This document shows, one piece after another, positions 1-9,420 of a DNA stretch of 64,000 nt (position 1 is the first letter of the stretch; each line of letters opens with the position of its first letter). The notes beneath the pieces were generated by a model, which worked only from the letters and a program-made list of their open reading frames with translations, did not search any database and had not been told where the DNA came from. A program made the translations under genes and the position numbers. Source of the DNA: Chitinophagaceae bacterium (GTDB lineage: Bacteria; Bacteroidota; Bacteroidia; Chitinophagales; Chitinophagaceae); assembly GCA_016722465.1 (NCBI GenBank), contig JADKJC010000002.1, forward strand, positions 448,501 through 512,500, in the 5' to 3' direction.

Positions 1-977
1 ATCAGCACATCATTACCCCTGTCTCTTAATGGTGGCAATTCAATGGGTAAACCAATGATACGGTAGTAAAGATCCTCTCTGAAATTGCCTTTCTTCACTT
101 CATCAGGCAGGTTTTTATGAGTGGCTACAATGAGCCTGATATCTAATTTTACTTTTTCATTTCCTCCAACCCTTATTACTTCACGTTCCTGCAATACCCT
201 CAGTATTTTACTTTGCAGGTTCAGGTCAAGCTCGGCTATTTCATCCAGGAAAATAGTACCACCGTTTGCTTCTTCAAACTTGCCGGCCTTTCTTGCAACA
301 GCACCTGTAAAAGCGCCTTTCTCATGGCCAAACAATTCGCTTTCCACCAGCTCTTTTGGAATGGCAGCCATGTTTACGGCTACAAATGGTTTTCGTTTTC
401 TTTCACTGTTATAATGAATGGCTTTGGATACTACTTCTTTACCGGTGCCGGTTTCCCCGGTAATAGAAACATTGATATTTGTTTTAGTGGCTTTCTCCAT
501 CAATGCAAATATTTTTTGCAGGGCAGGGCTCTGGCCTTTGATACTTTTGTCAAAAGAGAATTTATTTCCAAGTTCTTCCCTCAGCTGTTCCACTTCTTTT
601 TTAAGGTTGCCCATTTTGCGTATCCTGATCACCGCATTCCAAAGCATGTCTTTGGTATTCTCGTCTTTAACAAGGTAATCGGTTACCCCCATCTTGAGCA
701 TGTTCACTGCCACAGAAATATCTTCCTGGCCGCTGATGGCTACTACAGGTATACTGTCATCTGTCTGCCGGATCTTTTCATATAGTTTATCACCTGTATA
801 ATCAGGCAGGGAAAAATCGACAGTAATAAGATCGGGCTTCTTATGAAGGTTGGCTAAACACTCTTTCCCGGTGGTAAAACGGGTAATCACATAATCTTCA
901 TTCAATGAAAGGTGGTATTCAAGAATCTCTCCATACCAGGGATCATCTTCAACTATAAAAATCTTGTAAGGCTCCAT
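1..977 (-). CDS. Sigma-54-dependent response regulator (NtrC/AtoC type), C-terminus cut by window edge
   Basis: An enhancer-binding regulator that, once phosphorylated by a partner kinase, would use ATP to open sigma-54 promoters. About 325 codons are visible. The receiver domain covers residues 1-120, with acidic residues E10, D11 and D12 and a probable phosphoacceptor D54 in ITVDFSLP. The AAA+ domain follows: Walker A GETGTGKE near residue 170, the sigma-54 contact loop as GAFTGA, and Walker B GGTIFLDEIAEL. The Fis-type helix-turn-helix should lie beyond position 1. The start is the ATG at 975-977, which gives the usual MEPYKIFIVEDD opening. No partner kinase is next to it in the window. 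Family assignment is firm; the target genes are unknown. Confidence 0.93.
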   Translation of the reverse strand, partial: MEPYKIFIVEDDPWYGEILEYHLSLNEDYVITRFTTGKECLANLHKKPDLITVDFSLPDYTGDKLYEKIRQTDDSIPVVAISGQEDISVAVNMLKMGVTDYLVKDENTKDMLWNAVIRIRKMGNLKKEVEQLREELGNKFSFDKSIKGQSPALQKIFALMEKATKTNINVSITGETGTGKEVVSKAIHYNSERKRKPFVAVNMAAIPKELVESELFGHEKGAFTGAVARKAGKFEEANGGTIFLDEIAELDLNLQSKILRVLQEREVIRVGGNEKVKLDIRLIVATHKNLPDEVKKGNFREDLYYRIIGLPIELPPLRDRGNDVL

Positions 978-1209
978 AGATTGTTTAGTGTTAAATATTG
1001 GAATTGTTGGTTCAACACTAAATAATAACGAAGGATTATGCAGATAATTGTCCGTTTTATGGAATAATCCAAAAAATGCATTCTACTACAGAATATGTAG
1101 AATTTGTACTACAAGGGAATTACCTGGAGATAGTTTGCGTGTAATTTTTATAGTAAAACCGCCTGCCTGGGATAAAATAATAACTTCAACGCTGTAAAGA
1201 ACATTGTTG

Positions 1210-4200
1210 TTAATTGGGCATCTTTTTTACTTTTTCCAAAAAATCATTGAACAGGGATTCAATCTTATCGTAATCGTATTTAACCTTATAAAGAATAAAT
1301 CTTTCTTTGCCTTCATTAATGGAGAGATTGGCCGCATCCGTTGAAAAAGGGCCGATCATACAGCTATATGATACATTCTCGTAGGTATAAAAGCACTTTA
1401 CTTTAAAAACATAGAACCGCAGCATTGTGCCATAGAGCATCGTCTCTTTTACCGCCACCACATCAAAATTTTTGGGAACCCTTTCGGATATCTGGTTGTT
1501 GGTATAGATCATTGCCAGCGCTTCAGCAAATGATTGCTGGTTGGCATACTTCCCCTTAAAAAAAGATTGTCTGCCCATCTTCAGCAATTCATCATACAGT
1601 TCAAGCCGCAGGACGGGGGTTTCACAAAACCTGTTAAACAGCTCTTCAGGCACCTGTTGTCCATTTTTCACTTTGGACAATATGATCACTGCATTTAGCT
1701 GTAAGTTCTGCAGGTCAATAAAATCGTCCAGCAAACCATTCGTTTTTTTGTCATTTATTTTTGTAAGCAGTTGCAACATTGCAGTGATATGCGGCAGGTA
1801 AAAACTTTCGGAATTATTGTCCTGGTATTCCTTCAGCATTTTCTTTGCCAGCTGGATAATAGTTTCCTGATACCCACTAATAGCGCTGTACTGCAATTGA
1901 CTGCTGTCTATAAGTGTATTGGCAAGGTCCAGCACCACCGGGGCCAGGTAGGCATCTTTAATTTTAACAGCGATACCGGGAAACAAGTCAGATGCCAGCG
2001 CCGGCGACTTAGTAAAATGCGACAACGCAATATCGAAGTTGGCGGGTGAAGGAGGATCGTTTAAAAAATAATCTTTCAGCACCTGGTAGGCTGCTTTATT
2101 TTTTGAAGCAGATAAAATATTAAACATCAACATTCTTACATCTTCCCTTTTCCCTCTCAGCAACGGGTAATTTGTTTTAATAAAACCGGAGGTTTCTTCT
2201 TCTACTGCATAAGGGGCGATGGTTTGGGCAAGCAGCGCCGTAATATCCACTTTGATTTTATCTGTTGGATAATTATATAAAATAGCATTTAACAACAGCT
2301 GCAGCTCCGGACGTGGAAATTTAAACCCCTTTTTCAATGCTGCTACAGCAGGCGCCCACGCAATACTGTCTGCAGACTTCAGATCGGTTATTAGCTTTTC
2401 TGTTTTGGGATAAAAAATACCGGTTGCTGGATTTTCACTGATGAAGCGGAAGCTGTTGAAAAAAGCATCTGCATTTTCATTGGTCACCAGCACTCCATCG
2501 CCTTTCATATTAATCAAAAAAACAGAATCCGCATATTGCAGGATGCGTAACCTGGTGTATGCATTACTGTACCGTGCCTTCATCAGTATTTCCCTGCCCT
2601 TTGTATTACCATTGTAAACAATTTTGTTATACAGTAATGAATCGTTGTTATAAACATTGTTTACTGCCAGTGAATCGTTAAAGCAAAACCTTGCATACTC
2701 ATTCAAAAAAGCGGTTTCATTTTCAGCCCAGTAATATTTACCAAGGGCCAATGCTGTAACGCCATAAGAAGCTGCGGTACTGCTGTCAAAAGCATAGTAA
2801 TCGCTGCGGCTGAGTTCATCGGGTATTTTATTTTTTGAAGATGCTGTAATTTTATTTTCAAGGACATAAATAGGCGATGGTGCTGTTACAGAAAATAAAT
2901 TGCGGCCAAATGTTTGCTTATCAAAAGCCGTCAGCAGGTAAGGCATAAAATGAAAGCTGCTGAAATATTTTTCAAAAAACGTTTCATTTTCAGGTACGGC
3001 TAAGCCTCTTGCAGTAAGGGTATAAAGCCGGTTCTCCCTTAGTGCCATCACAACATACACAAACTGGCTTTTACCATCCGCCTCACCAGTTAGTTTTACT
3101 TTCAGGGCAGGATAGCCATCCAGCAGCACATTTTCCTCTGCTGAATATTTTTGATAGAATCCCTTTTGTATCTCCTTGAGCGTTTGGGTAAACAAACTAC
3201 TGTCAAACCCCGGGAAATATCCCTTAAAAGGTTCCTTTACCAAAACAAGGTAATTCAGTTTTTTCCTGATATCAATGCTGCTGAAAAGAGTTACCTCTTC
3301 ATTGGTCACCGTCTCATCTCCATTTACATTTTCTTTTTTAGGCTGAACAGGCATTCCCACACTGAAAGCTTTTTCGGGATATTCAAAATTCAGCAAGGCT
3401 GTTTCACGCCGGGGTTTATCCAGGATCATTTTATAGGTTGCCAGGTAATTTTCACAACGAACGGAATTGAGACTATCCTTTTCTTTTGAACCAGCCGCAA
3501 ACAGGTAGGTTTTTCCATTGTTGCAAAATATATGCAGCCGTATGTATCCATCCCGGTTCCTTAAATTCATCTCATACCCTTCCTGTTGCTGCCTGCTGAT
3601 CTTTTTCATATTGTACAGTCTCAGATCCTCATGCCATTTATAGAAATTCCTTATCTCTTCTACTTCTTTGTCAACTGTTTTGTAGGTTTTCCCATCTTCA
3701 TAAACACCACACATCAGTAAAATTTCATTGGAGAGTTCCTTGTATGTTTTCAAAAAAAATTTACGGGTAATAGGAGTGAGCCAGGTAGGCTTGCCGGGCA
3801 TCAGTACTACATAGTTTGAATCGACATCATAAATATTAATGACCTCCTGCAGTTTGTTGTCAATTTTAATATCCCCCGGTTCAATTTTTCTGGAAGAAAA
3901 AACAGGTGTGACGGTAAAGCCCCTTCTCCTTAAAAGATCTATCACCCCTGAATCTCCCGGCAAATGGGCACAGCCTACTGCACAAAAAGTACTCCTGATC
4001 TTGCCGAGGCTATCGATCCTGCTGGCCATGATATCATTCCGGTTGTAAAGCATCAAACTCAGGAATTTTTTTGAATACTGAAGGGTGTCCAACTCCTTAA
4101 ATTTATCGAGCTCTGCATTAACATAGGTTTCTGTCATCCATTCTTCAATATCAGCATATTTTTTTTTCTGCATTTTCAAAAAATCAAGCTCATCAAATTC

Positions 4201-4773
4201 TTTCCCCGCCTCCGTTTTTGCAGCGTTGTGCTGAGTGATATCTTCCACTCCTCCCATTATTTTTCCCTGCCGTTTCGCCAGATCAAACAGGTAGAGATCA
4301 AGTGCTGTTTTCATGTCATTCCTCATCCTGCGGCGGTAGGCCCTTTCCAGCCTGTTAAAATAACGGGCGGGCAGTTTGTCGTAACGCTGTCTTAGTTTGA
4401 TAAAAAAAGAGTCCAATTCTTTCTTTCGCTCTTTATAATAACCGGGGCCTTTCTTCTGGAGGTCGTTTTCCACTGCCTGCCGGTAAGCAATATCAATTTC
4501 TTCACTTTCATTTGAAACAATAAAAGTATCGAGCAGGTCTCCGGGATCAACCTCCATTACAAAGCCATCGCAAAACCCCAAACTGCTGTATACGGAGTCG
4601 CCCAGGTAATATACCCGTTTATCACTTGAGTGCATGGTGCCATACAAATAGCATGGCTTTAAAAATTGATTACCGGTAATTTTCCAGAGTAATGTTTTGG
4701 GTGTTTCCTGTGCACATAACGATTGCAAACTGAATAACAACAGCAGCATAAGCAAGGTGGGCCTGTGTATCAT
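1210..4773 (-). CDS. TraB/GumN-like protein with a long C-terminal extension
   Basis: A secreted or periplasmic protein of 1187 residues opening with a signal peptide (MIHRPTLLMLLLLFSLQSLCAQ). Residues ~25-300 resemble the TraB/PrgY/GumN family: LLWKITG, CYLYGTMHSSD and a late CAVGCAHLPGDSGVIDLLRRRGF segment are the usual GxxH-type hallmarks. GumN-like proteins are normally about 300 residues, so roughly 880 extra residues follow. That extension holds what look like two similar alpha/beta modules (around 460-640 and 650-800) ending in related FSSFHF and FNSFRF motifs. After them comes a helix-rich stretch to ~1090 resembling an alpha-solenoid. I cannot assign a function to the extension. It is downstream of sucC but separated from it by a terminator, so it probably has its own promoter. 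Confidence 0.75.
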   Translation of the reverse strand: MIHRPTLLMLLLLFSLQSLCAQETPKTLLWKITGNQFLKPCYLYGTMHSSDKRVYYLGDSVYSSLGFCDGFVMEVDPGDLLDTFIVSNESEEIDIAYRQAVENDLQKKGPGYYKERKKELDSFFIKLRQRYDKLPARYFNRLERAYRRRMRNDMKTALDLYLFDLAKRQGKIMGGVEDITQHNAAKTEAGKEFDELDFLKMQKKKYADIEEWMTETYVNAELDKFKELDTLQYSKKFLSLMLYNRNDIMASRIDSLGKIRSTFCAVGCAHLPGDSGVIDLLRRRGFTVTPVFSSRKIEPGDIKIDNKLQEVINIYDVDSNYVVLMPGKPTWLTPITRKFFLKTYKELSNEILLMCGVYEDGKTYKTVDKEVEEIRNFYKWHEDLRLYNMKKISRQQQEGYEMNLRNRDGYIRLHIFCNNGKTYLFAAGSKEKDSLNSVRCENYLATYKMILDKPRRETALLNFEYPEKAFSVGMPVQPKKENVNGDETVTNEEVTLFSSIDIRKKLNYLVLVKEPFKGYFPGFDSSLFTQTLKEIQKGFYQKYSAEENVLLDGYPALKVKLTGEADGKSQFVYVVMALRENRLYTLTARGLAVPENETFFEKYFSSFHFMPYLLTAFDKQTFGRNLFSVTAPSPIYVLENKITASSKNKIPDELSRSDYYAFDSSTAASYGVTALALGKYYWAENETAFLNEYARFCFNDSLAVNNVYNNDSLLYNKIVYNGNTKGREILMKARYSNAYTRLRILQYADSVFLINMKGDGVLVTNENADAFFNSFRFISENPATGIFYPKTEKLITDLKSADSIAWAPAVAALKKGFKFPRPELQLLLNAILYNYPTDKIKVDITALLAQTIAPYAVEEETSGFIKTNYPLLRGKREDVRMLMFNILSASKNKAAYQVLKDYFLNDPPSPANFDIALSHFTKSPALASDLFPGIAVKIKDAYLAPVVLDLANTLIDSSQLQYSAISGYQETIIQLAKKMLKEYQDNNSESFYLPHITAMLQLLTKINDKKTNGLLDDFIDLQNLQLNAVIILSKVKNGQQVPEELFNRFCETPVLRLELYDELLKMGRQSFFKGKYANQQSFAEALAMIYTNNQISERVPKNFDVVAVKETMLYGTMLRFYVFKVKCFYTYENVSYSCMIGPFSTDAANLSINEGKERFILYKVKYDYDKIESLFNDFLEKVKKMPN

Positions 4774-4829
4774 AAAATAAGGGTTAATGAAATTACGTAC
4801 ATTATCTGGTGATAAATATACAACAGAAA

Positions 4830-4855
4830 ATCCCCCGGTTTTTTTGCCGGGGGAT
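4830..4855 (-). terminator. Rho-independent terminator of sucC
   Basis: A perfect 9-bp stem (ATCCCCCGG with CCGGGGGAT, 8-nt loop) lies 24 bp past the sucC stop. On the minus strand it is followed by TTTTCTG. It separates sucC from the downstream TraB/GumN-like gene. Confidence 0.8.
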
Positions 4856-4878
4856 GATATATATTAGTTTCTAAATGA

Positions 4879-6090
4879 TCAGGCAACGGCCTTATTCACC
4901 AAAGTTGCTGCTTCACTTAGCAAGATCGCACTTTGCACTTTCAGTCCGCTTTCGTCAATCAGTTGCTTGGCTACATCAGCATTGGTTCCCTGCAGGCGAA
5001 CGATGATGGGGATTTCAATATTGCCGATAGATTTATACGCATCAATAACACCCTGGGCTACCCTGTCGCAACGAACGATACCGCCAAAAATGTTGATTAG
5101 GATGGCTTTTACTTTAGGATCTTTTAAAATGATACGGAAACCGGCTTCCACTGTTTGTGCGTTGGCAGTACCACCCACATCCAGGAAGTTGGCAGGTTCG
5201 CCACCGCTTAATTTAATCATATCCATCGTAGCCATTGCCAACCCGGCACCATTCACCATGCAACCCACATTGCCATCCAGTTTTACAAAGTTCAGGTTGT
5301 ATTTACCGGCTTCTACTTCGGTAGGATCTTCTTCACTGATATCTCTTAATGATGCAACATCTGCATGGCGCATCAATGCGTTGTCGTCTACATTCATTTT
5401 ACAATCCACCGCAATGATCTTTTCATCGCTGGTCTTAAACAACGGGTTGATCTCAAGCATACCACAATCAAGCCCAACATAGGCAGTGTATAAATTGGTT
5501 ACAAACTTTACGCAGTTTTTAAACGCTTCACCACCCAGGCCAAGGTTAAAAGCTATTTTACGGGCCTGGAACGGCTGCAACAGGCCACCGGGGTGTACCC
5601 ACTCCTTAAATATTTTTTCCGGGGTATCATGTGCCACATCTTCAATGTTCATACCGCCTTCGGTACTGTACATTATCACGTTCTGGCCCTTGGTGCGGTC
5701 TAATAATATAGACAGGTAAAATTCCTTTACCGGATTGGGGCCATCATAATATACGTCCTGTGCAACCAGCACCTTATTTACCAGTTTACCAGCGGCACCG
5801 GTTTGAATGGTTATCAATGTACCACCGATGATATTTTGTGCAATTTGTTTTACATCCTCTGCATTTTTACCAACAGCCACACCCCGTTGCTCTGATCCGG
5901 CAATCTTTCCTTTCCCACGTCCGCCTGCATGTATCTGTGCTTTTACCACCGCAAACTTGCTTCCGTATTGGGTATGTATCTGGCGGTAAGCTTCTTCGGC
6001 TTCGCCGGGAGTATTGCAGGGAACGCCTTCCTGCACAGGGACATGGTATTTTTTAAGTAATTCCTTGGCCTGGTATTCGTGAAGATTCAT
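4879..6090 (-). CDS. sucC: Succinate-CoA ligase (ADP-forming) subunit beta
   Basis: The nucleotide-binding beta subunit of succinyl-CoA synthetase, which makes ATP from succinyl-CoA in the TCA cycle together with SucD. The predicted protein has 403 residues (typical ~390). It starts with the family signature MNLHEYQAKELLKKY and has an ATP-grasp region (KAQIHAGGRGKGKIAG). The C-terminal ligase domain includes NFLDVGGTA and the glycine-rich INIFGGIVRCD segment. The frame stays open 55 codons further upstream, to 6255, but that part matches nothing in the family, so the start is the ATG at 6088-6090. sucD is not adjacent; in Bacteroidota the two genes are often unlinked. Confidence 0.96.
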   Translation of the reverse strand: MNLHEYQAKELLKKYHVPVQEGVPCNTPGEAEEAYRQIHTQYGSKFAVVKAQIHAGGRGKGKIAGSEQRGVAVGKNAEDVKQIAQNIIGGTLITIQTGAAGKLVNKVLVAQDVYYDGPNPVKEFYLSILLDRTKGQNVIMYSTEGGMNIEDVAHDTPEKIFKEWVHPGGLLQPFQARKIAFNLGLGGEAFKNCVKFVTNLYTAYVGLDCGMLEINPLFKTSDEKIIAVDCKMNVDDNALMRHADVASLRDISEEDPTEVEAGKYNLNFVKLDGNVGCMVNGAGLAMATMDMIKLSGGEPANFLDVGGTANAQTVEAGFRIILKDPKVKAILINIFGGIVRCDRVAQGVIDAYKSIGNIEIPIIVRLQGTNADVAKQLIDESGLKVQSAILLSEAATLVNKAVA

Positions 6091-6309
6091 GTTATAGAAT
6101 TTTAGGTGGCGAAGATAGGAAACAGTTTGTAGTTTACAGGTGCCAGTCAACAAATTAAAGCAGCTTTTTAATGGGAACGTTTCCGGTTTAGAACCAGACT
6201 GTTCAGAAAGTTTTTTAAGAAATTCCTTAACAGTATCTTCTCTTACCTTTGCCACTCATTTTTTTATCACCAACCAGTATAACCAGGTTACCGAAACTGT
6301 ATTGACCGG

Positions 6310-8346
6310 ATGAATAAACTGCTGCTCACATTTTTACTGGCACTGCTTTATAATAATTGCTTTTCGCAGGAAGGCAAACCTGTATCGGTTACACCAGACA
6401 ATAGCCTGCCGGAACGCCGGGCAGGCACCAATTCCGGCTCGGCCAAAAAAGATACGATCGGCTTTGAACACCGCAATGATGCCAAAGATTCCATCAGCAT
6501 TTCTTTCAGGTATCTTGATTCCCTCAGGAGCCTGCGGCTGGATACCAGCATCAATGATTTTTATAAGTATTATGCAGTGCCCTACACACTGCAATATTTA
6601 GGTAACAGTGGGGCTGCCGGATATTCACTCATTTTTTCTCCCATCACCAAAACAGGTATTGATGCAGGCTTTCATGCTTTTGATGCTTACCGCTATATCA
6701 TTGAAACCACCAGGTTTTTTAAAACCACCAAACCCTTTACACAACTGAGTTACCAACTGGGATCCGGCAAGGAGCAGATGATAAAAGTGATACATACGCA
6801 AAACCCCAGGCCCAACCTGAATTTTGGTTTTGAATACCGGCTGCTGAATGCCCCGGGCTTTTTTGTAAATCAAAATACCAACCATAGTAATTACCGCCTG
6901 TTCAGCAATTACCAGGGCAAAAGAAAAAGATACGCTGCTTACTTCTTTATCATGGGCAATTCGATTAAAAATTCTGAGAACGGAGGGATGACGGGCAATA
7001 CCTATTTAGATACCCCCATATACAACAGGCGTTTTGCTATTCCGGTAAACCTTTCCTTTTCCAAAGCCTATACTCCTAATCCTTTCAACAGTTTTGTAAG
7101 TACAGGCAACAAAGACAAGGACTTTACCTTCTTTTTACGGCAGAGCTATGATATCGGCAAAAAAGATTCTGTTGAAATCAACGACTCCACCACAGAATAC
7201 CTGTTCTTTTCCAAGCTAAGATTTCAGCATACGTTTACATATACTAATAGTAATTTTACTTACATAGATACCGTGCTTGGCAACCAACGTCTGGCACTCG
7301 ACTCTGCCTTGTACCAGGACTGGTATGACACAAGCATCCGAAAATCAAGAACCCTTTTTCAGTTGACCGATGCCTGGAAAATCATCAGCAATGATTTTTC
7401 CATACTCCAGTTTCCGGATACCAAAAACTCAGGACAATATTTGCTTGCCGGCGCAAAACTGGAAAACATCAGGGGCAGTTTTTCCTCCGGAACAAAAACA
7501 TTTTACAATATTATACTGCATGGCGAATACCGGAATAAGACCCGAAATAAACTGTGGGACATTTTAGCCCGTGGAGAATTTTATTTAAATGGCATTAACA
7601 GCGGGGATTACAGTGCCTATGCTACCTTATCCAGGTTCTTCAGTAAACGCTGGGGAAATGTAAGCCTGCTGTTTCACAATGTGAACCGCAGCCCATCGTA
7701 TATCTTTAACAGCAACTCCTCTTTTAATTTTGGTAACAGCGGGTCTTTGGCAAAAGAAAACATTACTACAATTAAAGCAACAGCCGACAATCCCTACATC
7801 AGCCTTTCTGCTGCTAATTACTTTATTACCAACTACACTTATTTTACCGGTTATTATAAAACAACCCAGTTCAGCAGGATCATCAATATCCTGCAATTAT
7901 CTGCATCCCGGAAATTCAGGATCAGTAAAAGATGGAACCTGTACAGTGAAGCCAATGTGCAGTTAACCGATGCTGCATCTCCCATCAGGTTACCATTGGT
8001 GTTTACCAGGAACAGGCTGGCTTATGAAGGCGTATTCTTTAAAAACCTGAACCTAAGCAGCGGGCTTGAAGTGAGATATTACACACCATTTAAGGCCTAC
8101 GATTATTCACCGGTAATGGGGCAGTTCTTTCCACAGGACAGTATTACTATCAGCAACAGGCCGGATATAAATGCTTTCATGCATTTCAGGATAAGGTCAT
8201 TTACCGGTTTTATACGATTGGAAAATTTAAACAGTGTTGACTTTGCTGGTGGTTTTGGTTTTACCAGGAGCAATTTTGCCGCACCCCATTATATTTATCC
8301 AGGTTTACTTACCCGGTTTGGCATTCAATGGAATTTTGTGAATTAG
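6310..8346 (+). CDS. Putative outer-membrane porin (Porin_10 family)
   Basis: A 678-residue outer-membrane beta-barrel with a signal peptide (MNKLLLTFLLALLYNNCFSQ). The segments NFGFEYRLLNAPGFF, YRLFSNYQGKRKRY and a barrel-like C-terminus ending FGIQWNFVN are typical of the Bacteroidota 'putative porin' family. Alternating hydrophobic/aromatic strands run through most of the length. The substrate cannot be read from sequence. It is transcribed divergently from sucC and stands upstream of the metal-handling genes, separated by 90 bp. Confidence 0.85.
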   Translation: MNKLLLTFLLALLYNNCFSQEGKPVSVTPDNSLPERRAGTNSGSAKKDTIGFEHRNDAKDSISISFRYLDSLRSLRLDTSINDFYKYYAVPYTLQYLGNSGAAGYSLIFSPITKTGIDAGFHAFDAYRYIIETTRFFKTTKPFTQLSYQLGSGKEQMIKVIHTQNPRPNLNFGFEYRLLNAPGFFVNQNTNHSNYRLFSNYQGKRKRYAAYFFIMGNSIKNSENGGMTGNTYLDTPIYNRRFAIPVNLSFSKAYTPNPFNSFVSTGNKDKDFTFFLRQSYDIGKKDSVEINDSTTEYLFFSKLRFQHTFTYTNSNFTYIDTVLGNQRLALDSALYQDWYDTSIRKSRTLFQLTDAWKIISNDFSILQFPDTKNSGQYLLAGAKLENIRGSFSSGTKTFYNIILHGEYRNKTRNKLWDILARGEFYLNGINSGDYSAYATLSRFFSKRWGNVSLLFHNVNRSPSYIFNSNSSFNFGNSGSLAKENITTIKATADNPYISLSAANYFITNYTYFTGYYKTTQFSRIINILQLSASRKFRISKRWNLYSEANVQLTDAASPIRLPLVFTRNRLAYEGVFFKNLNLSSGLEVRYYTPFKAYDYSPVMGQFFPQDSITISNRPDINAFMHFRIRSFTGFIRLENLNSVDFAGGFGFTRSNFAAPHYIYPGLLTRFGIQWNFVN

Positions 8347-8436
8347 ACCGGTTATCAATTTCCTTTCTGTTAAAATACCAGCCCAGACTATAATCATAGT
8401 GTTCAGCATCGCAAAAGCAATTACTTTTGTGAAATA

Positions 8437-8823
8437 ATGAAAAAGATCATTGTCGCCATATTAGCTTTTTTATACCTCGGTGTATCCTCCGGCATTGCCA
8501 TGGAGATACATTACTGTATGGGAAAAAAAGCCGGTGTGGAATTATTTGGTTCCGGCAATGAAAAGTGCAGCAAATGCGGCATGAAGGAAAAGAAAGGGGG
8601 CTGCTGCAACAATGAACACAAGTTTTACAAACTAAATGATTCTCATAAGAATGTTTCAAACGATCTTTCATTTGAAACACCCGTTGTATTTATAGAGCAT
8701 TTTTATCCTGCTTATCATTTTCAAATGGCAAGCGACCCGTTGATCAGCACCGTCAACAATCACTCTCCTCCTGAATATGCTAGTCCCTCCGCATGCATAT
8801 TAAATTGCATTTTCAGACTTTAG
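8437..8823 (+). CDS. HYC_CC_PP family protein
   Basis: A 128-residue, probably exported, cysteine-rich protein. Three marks define the family: HYCMG at residues 25-29, the double cysteine in GGCCNN (C56, C57), and a PPEY motif near the C-terminus. An extra CSKC pair (C44, C47) could bind metal. The N-terminal ~21 residues form a hydrophobic signal segment. A TACTTTTG element (8422-8429) matches the Bacteroidota -7 consensus only 7 bp before the ATG, which would give an almost leaderless transcript. It is the first gene of the metal operon that runs to 12580. Its exact role is unknown; metal binding is inferred from the cysteines and the neighbours. Confidence 0.8.
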   Translation: MKKIIVAILAFLYLGVSSGIAMEIHYCMGKKAGVELFGSGNEKCSKCGMKEKKGGCCNNEHKFYKLNDSHKNVSNDLSFETPVVFIEHFYPAYHFQMASDPLISTVNNHSPPEYASPSACILNCIFRL

Positions 8824-8852
8824 AATTGAATTCATTTTCTTAACCGGTATCC

Positions 8853-8924
8853 ATGATATTGGCTAGCTGTGCTTATGCACAAACTCAACAATTTAATTTA
8901 AAAACTGAAAATCATTTACAATGA
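8853..8924 (+). other. Possible tiny ORF (23 residues), remnant or leader
   Basis: An ATG opens a 23-codon frame beginning MILASCAYAQTQQF, which resembles the end of a signal peptide with its cleavage site. Its stop overlaps the ATG of the next gene in an ATGA arrangement. It could be a relic of a deleted secreted protein or a translational coupling leader. It is too short to call with confidence. Confidence 0.25.
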
Positions 8925-9351
8925 AAAATATCATTATTATTTGTGCCGTACTATTAACTGCCATGAGCGGTTTTGCACAAAAAGGAAAAACACTACCCCC
9001 AATACCAACAATAAAGAAGTAGTATTAAAATACAGCTGCCCAATGCACCCGGAAGTGCAGATGGATAAAGACGGAAAATGCCCCAAATGCGGTATGAGCC
9101 TCACTGCTTCTAAAAAGGAGCAGCTGAAACAAAAAGTCACCAAAAGCTATACCTGTCCCATGCATGCCAATGTAAAAAGTGACACCGCAGGCACCTGCCC
9201 CAAATGCGGCATGAACATGCATGCATCAAAAAAAGAGCAGCTGAAATCAACATTGATGAAAGGATATACCTGTCCCATGCATCCTGGTGAAAAAAGCAGC
9301 AAGGCTGGCAAATGCAGCAAATGCGGCATGGCTTTGACCAAAAAAAATTAA
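8921..9351 (+). CDS. Heavy-metal-binding domain protein (three repeats), apparent frameshift
   Basis: A small exported metal-binding protein. The ATG at 8921 opens a clear signal peptide (MKNIIIICAVLLTAMSGFAQ), but that frame stops after 33 codons. The mature part lies one frame away and carries three copies of a ~28-residue heavy-metal-binding module, each with YxCPMH...CxKCGM: CPMHPEVQ, CPMHANVK and CPMHPGEK, paired with CPKCGM, CPKCGM and CSKCGM. Adding one A to the A5 run at 8986-8990 joins signal peptide and repeats smoothly (...FAQKGKNTTPN...). So this is one gene with a one-base loss, either real or an assembly error. The same module also occurs in copper efflux proteins, which suggests copper or a similar soft metal. 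Confidence 0.82.
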
Positions 9352-9420
9352 TCAAATCTGAAGTTGTAAAAGCATGGAGGAACATTGCATGTTTCTCTGT
9401 GCTTCTTAAAAAAGTAAATA

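Noticed and set aside
1120..1140. Possible sigma-54 promoter (GG...TTTGC)
   Set aside because: The GG to GC spacing is 9 rather than the required 10 bases and the flanking consensus is absent.
6091..6255. In-frame 55-codon extension of sucC
   Set aside because: Frame is open but the protein family begins exactly at MNLHEYQ, and the extension resembles nothing in it.
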